Shown here in pieces: positions 1-10,919 of a stretch of 64,000 nt of DNA. The translations under genes were made by a program, and so were the position numbers. The stretch lies in the NCBI GenBank assembly GCA_047967505.1, contig CM106539.1, one strand, 5' to 3'. The notes beneath the pieces were generated by a model. The model was not told where the DNA came from. It saw only the letters and a list, made by a program, of their open reading frames with translations, and made no database searches. This stretch comes from Dipteris shenzhenensis (taxonomy: Eukaryota; Polypodiophyta; Polypodiopsida; Gleicheniales). Positions within the stretch are counted from its first letter, which is position 1; every line of letters starts with the position of its first letter.

Positions 1-330
1 TATGTGCATAGCACTAACACACAAGATTGCTAAAACACACAAGGGTTGGAAACTCTAACACTAACCCTAAAGGGGTTTACTACCAATGGGGTCCTAGCCT
101 AGTGGTTAAGGTGGGTGGGTGGGTGTGCACGTGAGCTCAACGCCTAGCAAGGCCGTGGAGGCACTACAATACCCCCCCAAAAAAAAACTAAACGGGTTTG
201 TTAAATGTTCATTTTTTCAACTAATACTAGTGTACAATTAGTCATTTGTGGTGTGCTTTGTAGCAGTACCCTCTCTCCTTATCTTGCGCTTCTCCTCTCT
301 CTATATATATTTGTTCAAGAGGGGAACCAA
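1..330 (+). repeat. Copia LTR fragment cut by the window start
   Basis: This matches the LTR that begins at 15,335 on the plus strand, from about its 124th base onward, and matches the reverse complement of the LTR at about 6,325-6,530. The leading part of the LTR lies outside the window. A SINE sits inside it at 79-187. Recognition rests on direct sequence similarity between the three copies, including the shared CAACTAATACTAGTGTAC-type block and the following TCTCTCCTTATCTC block. Confidence 0.7.
79..187 (+). mobile_element. tRNA-derived SINE, copy A (inside Copia LTR)
   Basis: A short insertion of about 109 bp carries RNA polymerase III promoter boxes like those of a tRNA. The A-box-like TAGCCTAGTGG is at 95-105 and a B-box-like GAGCTCAACGC is at 133-143 (GAGTTCAACCC in the sister copy). 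It ends in a C run followed by an A run. It is flanked by a 12-bp near-perfect target duplication, CTAAAGGGGTTT at 67-78 and CTAAACGGGTTT at 188-199. The related LTR near 6,480 has the uninterrupted site, which shows that this is an insertion. Confidence 0.75.
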
Positions 331-1575
331 TAAATAATATATATGCTTAGCGCTATTGCACTTGAATGAATTTTAGACAATGGATATTATTGGATTGTTA
401 TTATTGCATCTTTTTTTATATCTTTACTAAATTGAAGATGTTATATTAATGTGTGGAGTAAATTGTGATTTGGAGTGTGGACTCTTGAAGTTGCATTGTT
501 TTTTAATTTTGGATATGTTAATTTAACTAGGGATCTTTGGTACATTGACATTGCCTTTGCACGTACTTAGCTTGTTATAAAACATTTTCATTAGGAACTA
601 GTCTCTTCTAACTTAGGATAATTTTTTCTTTTGTGGCCTTTTTCTTAGATGCTATTGGGCCTACATATAGTCATTCTTAGGTCACGTGAGTATAACACCT
701 AATCACACGAGACCTCAATTTGTTTTTAAAGAACTTAACAAGGAATATCCCTAGGATAGTTGGGCATCTCTTAGCCATCCTTGAAACTAGACAGCAATAA
801 TAATAGCCCCTAGCAAGCCAAGATGATTAACCTACCAACTATCAGGTAGCCTAGATGATTGAGCTACTAGCTGTCAGGTAGCCATGTCTAGAGGGATCCA
901 ACCCTCTCCTATAAAATAGCCCCTCTCCCACTTGATGCCCATCAATTGGTGGTGTTCTTTGAGCCACTACCCACAACGGCATAGCCTACCACCAAGCTTC
1001 CAATTATACGTTGGCTTAGACGAGTATGTGAGACTAGTCATTACACTATCCCTCTTGGGTTGCTAAATTTTTCAATGACCAGTCGCCTCTCTTTTAAAGA
1101 GCTACCACTCTTGCAAGTTTAATGCAACATTGTCGGCAAGTATTCATATTATGAGTAGTATGCTACTAAACTTGAATCCTTTTGTTTATACAATAGAAAT
1201 TGTTAGATGTTATTGTGGCTTTTCATAGTACTTTTAGATCTTACCAAGTTAAAGATATTATCTTGATGGGTGGACTGAATTGTGATTTAGAGTATGGAGT
1301 CTCAAAATCGCTGTGTTTTTCAATTTCAGATAAATGTTAATTTAAATTGGTGCCTTTGTGACTACTTAGCTTAGTATAAATTTACAGCATTTTCACTTTG
1401 GAATAGTTTCTTCTTACTTAGTAGAATATTTCTTCTCTCTTTCACATGCGATCTTACTATTACATGTTGTCAGGTCTACGTACATTTATGTAAGGATAAT
1501 GCTTGCTTGATGTCTCCAGTTATAGCTTTGAACAATTGTATTTAACTTTCATGCAACTTTTACAAATATATTGCA

Positions 1576-2584
1576 CTATTTTGGCTTAGTCCCACTTATC
1601 TTCTTTTGTTTTTTTTGTTCCCTTTGATAAGTTGTTGCCATCTAGTCTAAGAGAATGTTTCCTAGACACAATCTAAGGTGGGATAGAAAATGTTACTTCT
1701 TGCTCTACCCCTTACCTACTAGCCTATTCCCCCTTCCTACTACTCTACTCATCCCCTTTTCTTTATTTCCCCCTCCCGTCCTAGCTGCTTTGAGCTAGAT
1801 CTTAGCCCATTTTTGGTTTGTGGTGCCAACATGTTTTTGGGTTGGTCTTCTTCCTATACAAGGGACCCCCCCTCCCTTTCACTTTAGCTAGCCCTAGCCT
1901 TGCTACTCCTAGCCCCTCATTTAAACTCGGATTTATGAAAGTTATTAGATAGCGCGATTAATCCTCCACCAACCTTGGCCCTTTAGGGATAATGAAACCC
2001 TCCTGCCTAGTTTGCTTTGCCAATGACCGAATGCTTCTCATTTGTTAGCACTACCTGCAAAGGAAGTGCTCTCATTACACTTTTTTTCAAAAGTGTCCCT
2101 CTAATCATTTTATGCCACGTCTTTGCCAATCATCGCATGCCCATGTCCATTCTAATTTTCTCCACAAGAAGTGCTCTCATTACACTTTCTTTTGAAAGTG
2201 TCCCTCTAATCATTTTATGACACGTCCTTGCCAATCATCCCATGCTCATGTCCATTCTAATTTTCCTCGCCCCTGCTCGGCCCCCCTCCCTTCCCCAAAA
2301 TCAACTTATGAGCATCCTCCTCTATCCATATACTCCAACGTTTTATTCAAAATCGAATAATGAAGGAAGTGCTATCGAGCACATCATGTGCTCTCTTGTA
2401 GGACTTTATTTCTCTTTAAAAGTTCTACCTCAAATGTGAGATCATTTTCTCCCTCATCATGCTGGTGGTCTGATACCATCCCACGAGATGAGAGTGACAC
2501 GAGTCGTGATATTTTGGCACCGATCATGATATTTTGGCCATATTTAAATTATATAATGCGATAAAAATGTGCAATCCGCAATGA
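1576..2584. repeat. Non-coding; tandem duplication at 2,059-2,282
   Basis: No gene is recognisable. The only structure is a two-copy tandem duplication of about 112 bp (about 2,059-2,170 and 2,171-2,282). Each unit contains a small hairpin, ACACTTT...AAAGTGT, and then ACGTC(T/C)TTGCCAATCATC. The small open frames here encode only this repeat and resemble no protein. Confidence 0.6.
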
Positions 2585-2670
2585 ATTATCAGAGGGGCTA
2601 GTGCTTAGAACTTTGCTCTTTGATAAAGAAGATCGTGGGTTTGATACCTACCTGTGAGTAAATTAGAGAT
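2585..2670 (+). mobile_element. Possible tRNA-derived SINE head
   Basis: GGGGCTAGTGCTTAGAAC at about 2,594 resembles a degenerate A box. GTGGGTTTGATACC at about 2,635-2,648 differs from the B-box consensus GGTTCGANNCC by one base in the conserved part. Spacing is tRNA-like. There is no clear tail or target duplication, so this could also be a decayed tRNA pseudogene. Confidence 0.35.
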
Positions 2671-2699
2671 TAAATATTAAAAGCCTTTGCCATCATGAT

Positions 2700-3075
2700 C
2701 AACAGCTCAGATTATTGATAGTTGATCAGATTAGATGGCTCTATCATTACGAGAGGGAGAGAGAGAACATGCTCAAGGGATAATAATGGGGTACACGATG
2801 GCTTATGCTAAGGTGTATCTGTCAACAATTACAAGAGTCTTTTTGTAGATGGGAAGCCTTGTCTTTAGACTCCTTCACACACATAAGTGCTCAACGGCTC
2901 AGATTGGTGACATCGGCGGGCCGTTCATCAGGATAGATGGTTTTTTCATCACTTGATCGTGAGGGGGAGAGAACAATGCTCAAGGGACAATAATGGGACA
3001 CAAGATAGCTTTTGTCAACAAGTGCAAGAGCTCTTTCTATAGATGGGAAACCTCATTTTTGACTCATTCACTCAC
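2700..3075. repeat. Two-copy diverged tandem repeat, ~190 bp
   Basis: About 2,700-2,885 and 2,890-3,075 share the order CGGCTCAGATT, GAGAGGGAGAGAG, AACA(A)TGCTCAAGGGA(C/T)AATAATGGG, TCAACAA, and AGATGGGAA-CCT-TTGACTC-TTCAC. The rest of 3,076-3,480 shows no gene. Confidence 0.6.
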
Positions 3076-3479
3076 ATGGTTGAGTGACATGTAGCATTGG
3101 CATTGGCAATGACATCATTGCTTATGTCTTTCACTTACCTTTACACCCATTGGGTGTGGTTCACACACAAAAGCACACTTATACACATAAGAGGTGTTCA
3201 CATCTAAATAAGTGTCACCTCATACACACACAATCTAATGGCTAGTACCTCACCTTAGGCTATGAGATCACCAACAATCTTTCATTCCATTGATACAACT
3301 ACAGAGAGTGATCATTCCTACTCCCTCCCCCCCCTCGGTAATCCTCTAGTTATTAGCATCTTCTTGCGAGCATGGTCCATTGTATTGAAGTGATTCTTTG
3401 AGTTTTTAATCTGTATAAACATGATTGAAGATTTTGATGTCACTAGGAAGGAGGAGATCTAGTCGTGGAGGAATGGACT

Positions 3480-5670
3480 TGCTAAGCACCCAAAATAGGG
3501 AGCATCAATGCACTACCTCTTTTGGGTGTCCCAGAGGTACTTTGAGTTTCTTGATAGTTTGGGTCCTTAGTAATGGTTTGAGGCTCTTTAATCTTTCAAT
3601 AGTTCGAATCTACACTTGAAGCAATGATTTACATAACAAAATGCTTTCTTTTGCGCTCTTTTTGGTAGCATATCAATGCACTGCCCATTTCTATGGATAA
3701 GAGTGATTTTTGAGGTAGTATTCCATGGCTATTTGCTTTCATGAGTAAAATTTTAATGTAACTTCTAAAGGGTAAGAACCCCAAGAAATCTAAAACTAGA
3801 AGCACATCAACCCATTGCCTCTTTTGGGTGTCCTAGGAGTATTTTAAGAACTAGCCTTCTTCCTTTTGATCTACCTAGTGAGTGTGCTAAAGGTCAATTC
3901 CTCTTGCAACTATTTGCATGCATCTAACTGGGCTAGGGCTTCAAGCTTCATGTAGTTGCACGTGAGATCATGGGTAGCATCCACATCTACAACAATAGCA
4001 ATAGCAACATCATTGGGCATATTTTTTGCTCCCTAGGCAATGAGCATAGGCACCTTTCCTCTTTAACTTTGACTACTAAAAGGAAGATGGTCATGCATTG
4101 GTGACACTTGTAAGCAGTGGTTATAGATGGTGGAAACACTCGAGTTGTACAAAGAGGGAGATGGGAAAGATGATAGCGAATCCAATGTGAAATGGCTAAT
4201 ATGATGAATCTTTCTTCCAAGAAATGTTGAGCATGGAGTTTAGTTGAATTTTTTGGTTTGCCACAAGAAGGTACCCATCAAGCTTTGCAAACTCCATGGC
4301 CACATTTAATGAAGGATATTGAAGAGTAAAGGTGCAACATTAGTGAGGAGAAGATCAAAGTGGAGGTGCAATAATAGTAAGTAAAGCACCCCCAGGATGT
4401 CCAAAATAGGGAGAACATTAATGCATTGTTTTTTTTGGGTATCCTAGGGTTTTTAAAGATGGGATATGGTTAAGAAAATTGGAAGATTGGGAATAGGGTA
4501 GCAAACCTAATGCAACCTCCATGACTACATGAGTGAAGGGAAGCTGTAACACTAGTGAGTGAAGCACCCCTCGGACATCCAAACAAGGAGTGCATCAATA
4601 TGCTACCTCATTTGGGTGCCCTAGGGGTATTTTAAGATGGGAGATGAGTATGGAAATGGGTAAGAGGGTAGAAAATTTTGATGCAGCCTCCATGACTATA
4701 TTGAATGAAGGATATTGAAGAGTGAGGGTGCAACACTAGTGAGTAGAAGTTCGAAGTGAAGGTGTTGTCATGCTACCTCTTTAGGATGTCCTAGAGGAAT
4801 TTTAAGATAAGAGATGGGTAAGCAAAGATGGAGATAGGGAAGATGCTACCAAACCCCACGAAACCTCCATTACAAGACTGAAGGTGCAACACTAGTGAGT
4901 ACAAAGTCAAAGTGAAGGTGTGACAGTAATGAGCAAAGTACCCCAAGAAGTCCAAAATAGGGATTATGTCAATGCACTTTTGGGTGTCCTAGGGGATGGG
5001 AGATGGGTAAGAAAAGAAGGAGATGGCAAAGAGGGTAGCAAACCCAATGCAAAATAGCTAACATGATGTATCTTTCTTCCAAGAAATGTTGCTCTGGAGC
5101 ATGGAGTCCATATCAAATGATTTGGTATACCACAACAAGGCAGTCATAGGGCTTTGCAACCATTATGAGACTGCATTGAATGAAGGATATTCAAGAGTTA
5201 AGGTGCAACACTAGTTAGTGAAGCACCCTGGAGACATCCAAAATAGAGAGTGTGTCAATATGTGGGCCTCTATTGGGTGTCCTAGGGGTATTCTGAGAAG
5301 AAAAAATCTCATTAAATTAAGCGTAATAATTTGCTTCTATATGATATTAATAGAGTAGGTTTTGCCTTTTCTAAGATGCATTCACTAGAAAGGTCGAATC
5401 AATCATTTTAAAAGCACACTCTCATGGGTACAATGTTGGAAACACAACTTAGATTGAGATGCATGGCATCCTCTTTTAAGAAAGATTGTTGTGCCGAATG
5501 TGACTTCTCTTGTGGTAGTTGTTTTTCAATTAGTTCAATTATCCATTGTCCAATTCCATTAGTTGATTTTTGTGCATTGTCCTTGCTCATGCCTCTAAAC
5601 ACCCCTTGAGAAATCAAAATAGGAAACATGTCACCACGCTACATATTTTGCGTGTCCTAGGGGATTTTGA
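3480..5670. repeat. Irregular array of diverged repeats
   Basis: A block of the type CCAAAATAGGGAG..TCAATGCACTACCTCTTTTGGGTGTCCTAGGGGTATTTTAAGATGG recurs with GTCCTAGGGG-like cores near 3,528, 3,831, 4,441, 4,619, 4,789, 4,986, 5,279 and 5,656. A larger unit is also duplicated: about 4,180-4,300 matches 5,045-5,165 (CTTTCTTCCAAGAAATGTTG, then a poorly kept stretch and CTTTGCAA). Open frames in this region are short and encode no known domain. Confidence 0.6.
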
Positions 5671-6199
5671 AGCTACATAATCCATTTGAGAAGTCCCTAC
5701 ATAATTTAATGTTGCTTCCATTTTGTGCGTATGAGGCATCTTGTTGAAATCTTGATTGTGTTACAATATTTTTAAATGTGTGATCCGTGTATTAATTAAA
5801 TAATTTGTGTGTTACTTCTTTAATGTCATTTCAAGATGACAAGGAAGAAGAGCAAAAAATGTTCAAATGGTTCAGCCCCTTAAGAGGAAAGAAAAGGGAT
5901 CCCCCTTCTGAGTCATCAATAGGTGGGACTGAAGAACAAGAGAGAAAGGACACTCAAGCATGGTACATCCTCTACTCCAAGAGATGAAAATGTAGAACAT
6001 GATGAAGTACAGTTTCAACACTCTGATTTGCATGTTGAAGGTGGTTGTGGTGTGATTGGGATTTGTAGAGTTCTTCATTCATACCAATGTCCAGGTATCC
6101 AATTATGCAGGCTTATCCCATATGCCAAGGTGTGTGGGATGTCTCTTCACTAAAAAGTGCATTCTAGATGTAGGGTAACCTTCCCAAAAAAAATTATTT
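5671..6199. other. No recognisable feature
   Basis: This is AT-rich sequence between the repeat array and the Copia LTR. Three overlapping short open frames occur on both strands (about 5,805-6,153), but none resembles a known protein. Confidence 0.4.
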
Positions 6200-6658
6200 C
6201 ACAATGTCGATTTGTAAGAGTGATGTTGAAGAGTTGGTTGTCACATATGATATCTGAAGAGAATGCTCTCCAATTTGGAGAGAAGTTGACGTGGAATTCA
6301 AGTTGGAAGTGACAAAATATGAAGAGGGGAGAGGAGAAGAGTGGAGATGAGGAGAGAGGGCACAGCTAGAGAGCACACCACAAATGACTAACAGTACACT
6401 AGATTTAGTTGAAAAAATAGAATATATACAAACCCTTTTAGGGTTAGGGTTAGGGGATCTAACCCTTTCCTTTATAGCACTCTATAAGTTAGTGCTATGC
6501 ACATATGATCACGTGATGGTGCTATGCACACATGATCACATGATGTTGAGCGTGAACTCTCAACACCTTCCCTCAAGATCAACATCATGAAGTAGGCCTT
6601 CCCTCAAGATGATGATTCTGGGGAATCGAAGAAGGACTAAGCATTACATTCCATCACA
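6200..6658 (-). repeat. Copia-A 3' LTR
   Basis: Reading the minus strand, the RNase H frame ends at 6,654 and a polypurine tract (ATTAAAGGGG) is followed at 6,658 by TGTGATGGAATG, the LTR start. The same junction occurs on the plus strand at 15,331-15,346. Similarity to the sister LTR can be followed to about 6,325. The far end, around 6,200, is not fixed because no second LTR of this element was found. Confidence 0.65.
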
Positions 6659-9600
6659 CCCCTTTAATGGGAATGTCCTTCCTCTGCATCAAACCAAGAG
6701 CTAGTCGGTGTTTCTCGAATAGCTCTTTACCGAGTGGTTTGGTAAAGATGTATGAAACATTCTCTTTGCTATCACAATGCTGCAGTGTGATGTCACCAAG
6801 TAACACTCTTTCTCTGATGAAGTGCTCTCTGACATCAATGTGCTTTGTCCTGGAGTGATATACTGGATTTTTGGCCAATGCTTGAGCCGATTGATTATCA
6901 CAGTATATTGTTGTTGGCTTTGACTCATCAAAGTAATCTGTTTCTGAAAATAGTCTTTTGAGCCATATAGCCTCACATGCACCTGTAGTGAGTGCTCTAT
7001 ATTCTGCTTCAGTCAAAGACAAAGAAACAGTTGGTTGTTTGTTTGACAACCATGATATAGCACCTTGACCAAGGAAAAATGCATATCCCTGTGTCGATCT
7101 CCTGGTCTCATGATCTCCGGCATAGTCACTATCACAGTATCCATGCAACCGTGGATGACTTCCTCTATATTCTATCCCAAACTGTCTTGTACCTCTGATG
7201 TATCTCAAGACTCTTTTGGCTGCATTCCAGTGAGACTGTTTGGGATTTAACATAAACTGTGCTAGTGAGCTTACTGCATAACAAATATCTGGCCGTGTGA
7301 TTGTCAGATATATGAGAGATCCAATGAGTTGCCTGTAGTATCTCTCATTGACTGTAGGCTTTTCTGAATCTTTAGTAAGTTTTAAACTCTATTCCATGGG
7401 AGTGGCTGCAATCTTGCAATCTGCCATATGAAACTTCTTCAGGAGACTGTCAACATACTTGAGCTGACTCATGAATGTGCTATCTGAATCTCTCCAGAAC
7501 TCAATTCCAAGACAATAGTGCATAAGTCCAAGATCTTTCATGTCGAACTCTGCAGATAAGTCTTGTTTTAATTTTCTGATGAAGCTATCCTTGCTTCCTG
7601 TCACAATCAGATCATCTACGTACAAAAGTGCAATAGTAATGTCGTCCCCTTGAACTTTGTAGTAGAGAGTATGATCTGCATTGGACTTCATGTATCCCAG
7701 ATCAGCAAAATACTTGTCAATTCTGATGTACCAACTTCTGGGTGCTTGCTTTAAGCCATAGAGACTTTTCTTTAGATGGCAAACCTTGTTCTCCTTTCCT
7801 GGTTCAACATAACTGGCTGGTTGTTGCATGTAGACTTCCTCGTCTAGATAACCATTGAGAAATACATTCTTGACATCGAGCTGATACACATTCCATTTAC
7901 TGAGTGTCGCTAGTGATATCAAGAACCGTATGGAATCCATCTTTGCTACTGGAGCATAAGTCTCATCATAATCTTGGCCATATTGTTGTGCAAATCCTTT
8001 TGCAACTAATCTGGCTTTGTATCTTTGAATACTACCATCTGGATTGTACTTCACTTTGTATACCCATTTGTTGGCTATGGCCTTCTTTCCTGGTGGAAGG
8101 TCGCATAATTTCCAAGTGTTATTTTTATACAAAGCATCCATTTCTTCATTCATAGCAGTTTGCCATTCGGGCTTGTCTACTGCGTTTTCGAAGTACACTG
8201 GCTCTTCTGTAGCCATGATGGTAGTCATAAGAGCATAGTTGGTGGTTTCCACCTGAATTGCTTTGCCTTTCTGAGCATATGTCAATCTGGCTGGTGGTCT
8301 GCTTTCCCTAGTAGACCGTCTGAGCTATTGTGGCGCTGCTTGGGGTGTTGCTGGCAATTCTTGCTCTTCTTCATCAACCTGTTCTATAGATGACTGTGAA
8401 GTTGATGCTTCTATCTCCTGTGTAGGTGAGGTTTTCCATTCTGATTCCTCATCGAAGATTACATCTCTGGAGATAATGACTTTGCGGTTGATGGGATCAT
8501 ACAATTTGTATGCTTTGCTTTCTTCACTGTAGCCAACCATGATGCATTTGCGTGACTTCGCATCCAATTTCCTGCGATGATCATCATGTATGTGGGCATA
8601 TGCTATGCAACCAAATATGCGAAGATGCCCAATGCGTGGCTTGTGTCCAGTGAATGCTTCATAAGGAGTCATACCTTGTATTGGTTCGGTAAGAAGCCGA
8701 TTAAGCAAGTAGTTAGCTGTAGCTATTGCTTCTGCCCAATACTGATTCGGAAGATGCTTTTCACTAAGCATTGCTCTAGCACTGTCTGCTAAAGTCCCAT
8801 TCTTCCTTTCAGCTCTTGCATTTTGCTGAGGAGTATCTGCACATGTGAATTGTCTTTGAATGCCGTGATTTTTGCAAAAGTTCATGAATGCTGAAGACAT
8901 GTATTCACCTCCTCTGTCTAATCTCATGACCTTGATCTTTCTGCCTGTCTGGTTTTCTACCATGGCTTTGAATTCTTGAAATCTGGCAAACACTTCAGAT
9001 TTCTCTTTCAGAAAGTAGACCCAACAATATCTGCTGTAGTCATCGATGAAGGTCAAGTAATAAAGTGAACCATTGATGCTGCGGGACTAGGCATAACCCC
9101 ATACATCTGTATGAATCAAATCAAGAATACCTCGTGCACGAGAGGTACTTCTGACAAAGTTGGTTCGCTTTTGTTTGCCGAAGCAGCATGCTTCACAAAC
9201 TTTTCCAAGAAACTGTAGCTTCGGAATCCCAATTGCCATATTCTGATTCCTGAGATCTAACAAGTACTTGAAGTTGACATGACCATATCTCTTGTGCCAT
9301 TTTGCAGATAGTGGCATCTGTTGCATTTGAGCTGACATGGCATGCTTATCTGGTACTGTAGCTAGCATCCTGTATAAGCGTCCTTCCTTGACACCTTTTG
9401 CTACTAGCTGACCTCTTTTGGATTTGTCTCTGATATTGCATTCATCACCGTCGAAGATGACTTTGTAGTTGTGTTCCGTCATTTGACCTACTGACAAAAG
9501 GTTCTTGCTGAGCTTCGGAACATAGAGCACATCTTTGACTAATCCTTTTGTACCAGTGAAATTGTTCATAGGGATAACACCTGTCCCTTGAACCGGATTC

Positions 9601-9768
9601 GGTGTATTGTCTGCTGTGTAGATGACATTCTTTTGTCCTTATAATGGCTTCATTTTTGTGAACCATTCCTGATGATTTGTCATATGAGATGATGCACCGC
9701 TGTCGATGTACCAAGGATCCTGTTCCACGTGGTCGACTTGATAGCTGAAATCCTCTTTGGTATTGAAA
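6654..9768 (-). pseudogene. Copia-A pol (GAG-pre-integrase, integrase, RT, RNase H), broken
   Basis: This is the Copia-order polyprotein read from high to low coordinates. First comes the GAG-pre-integrase/zinc region with WHKRYGH and CEACCFGK (about 9,270-9,180). The integrase core follows with HTDVWG, RLDRGGEY and AERKNGT, so all three catalytic acidic residues are kept. Reverse transcriptase has the YVDD box (about 7,620), and RNase H has ADDHET-type and TKHIDVREHF motifs, ending at 6,654 beside the polypurine tract. The frame is broken by in-frame stops at 9,639-9,641 (TAA), 9,087-9,089, 8,325-8,327 and 7,389-7,391 (TAG). Each is explained by a glutamine codon changed by C to T. The element is otherwise well preserved and was probably active not long ago in evolutionary terms. 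Confidence 0.9.
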
Positions 9769-10919
9769 TCAGTGTCTAGGTGCATTGTCTAGGTGCATTG
9801 TATCAGTCTGATCCAATTCCTCACTTGCAAGAAACATATTTCCATGTTCATTTGCAAAATGACTGTGACTAGAATGTCCACCACGATGATTTCCTCTTCC
9901 TCGGGAATTCCCTCGATTACTGCTGGATTGACCGCCTTGGTCATACTGCTTCTTGCGGCAATCTCTTTCATAGTGTCCAAACTTGTGACAGTAGTTGCAC
10001 TGGATGTTTGACACATTGGTGGATGCATTTCCTCGTCCTTGGAATCTTCCTCGGTTGGAATGATTTCCTCTTTGCTGATTTTGATGTTGTTGAGGATGAT
10101 GCTGATTCTGACTCTGATTTTGTTGATGATGACCACTTTTCTGATATGATCTACCTCTGTTTCTACCTTTGCCTCTGCTTCTGTCTGAAGCTGTGAATGC
10201 CTGATCATTAGAATGACCTTTACGTGCTTGAATGGCCTGAGTCCTGAGTTCTTCACCAAGTGGAACTGACTGAAGTTCTTCCAGTGTTGGAATTTGCTGT
10301 TGGATGGCAATACTCTGGACTAGATTCTCATATCCTTCTCCTAGTCCATTGAGGATTACTTAACCATTTCTGCGGGATTCATAGTCTCTCCTGCTGCTGC
10401 AATTTGATTGTTGTAGTCTTTGATGCGGAGTACATAAGCATGATCGGTTTCATTGCTATTGCGGAAACTCTGGTTGATCTGGTTTCTCAGGATGAGAATC
10501 CTAGATGTGTTCTTGGACTCGTAGAGAGCTGCGAACATATCCCATGCTTCTTTTGATGTCTTAACTGTGTTGAGTTGTCCTAGCATGACATCTTGCACAT
10601 TCTGCTTGATCAGGTGATAGGCATACTTGTCTTTCTTATCCCATTCTGCTTGAGCTCGGGCAATGGCAGGATCTGCTACTGGTGCGGAAACTGTTTGTGT
10701 AGATGTAGATCCCGATGTAGATCCCGTTGCTCGTGCTGTGACAACAGATGGAGTAGAGCTACTGGTGGTTGGATCGGCCAATGGTCTAGGTATAGATCCA
10801 TCGACATACTCCCATTTGTCCTGAAGCACAAGAATGGTCTCCATTCGGTATTTCCATGTACCGTAATTGGAGTTGTCTAACTTAGCAGATGCCTCCAGAT
10901 TGAGGTTGCTAGTCGACAT
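9769..10919 (-). pseudogene. Copia-A gag (UBN2-type capsid with zinc knuckle)
   Basis: The frame starts at 10,919 with MSTSNLNLEASAKLDNSNYG, a typical Copia gag opening, and runs 187 codons. It includes W..W.Y.DG and the capsid helices. A one-base loss near 10,355 shifts the frame. The sequence then continues through an S/Q/N/R-rich linker to a zinc knuckle with the pattern CX2CX4HX4C (CNYCHKFGHYERDC, about 9,960-10,000). The gag protein would form the cytoplasmic particle that packages element RNA. With the frameshift the protein is truncated. Confidence 0.85.

Larger units (their letters stand above)
1..1575 (+). repeat. Long direct repeat, copy A
   Basis: Bases 1 to about 1,110 match 15,459 to about 16,580 at roughly 95% identity by eye. 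The similarity resumes at about 1,290-1,575 against 16,835-17,115. The intervening 180 bp (about 1,110-1,290) is replaced in copy B by a different 250-bp segment related to the nearby 180-bp satellite. The repeat covers more than the LTR: the AT-rich sequence after about 330 is also shared, so this looks like duplicated flanking DNA or a larger unrecognised element. No coding potential is seen in it. Confidence 0.85.

Noticed and set aside
2468-2479. Initiator-Met primer-site-like TGGTATCAGA on the minus strand
   Set aside because: No LTR end (CA) adjoins it and no retroelement coding lies nearby. A ten-base match alone is not enough.
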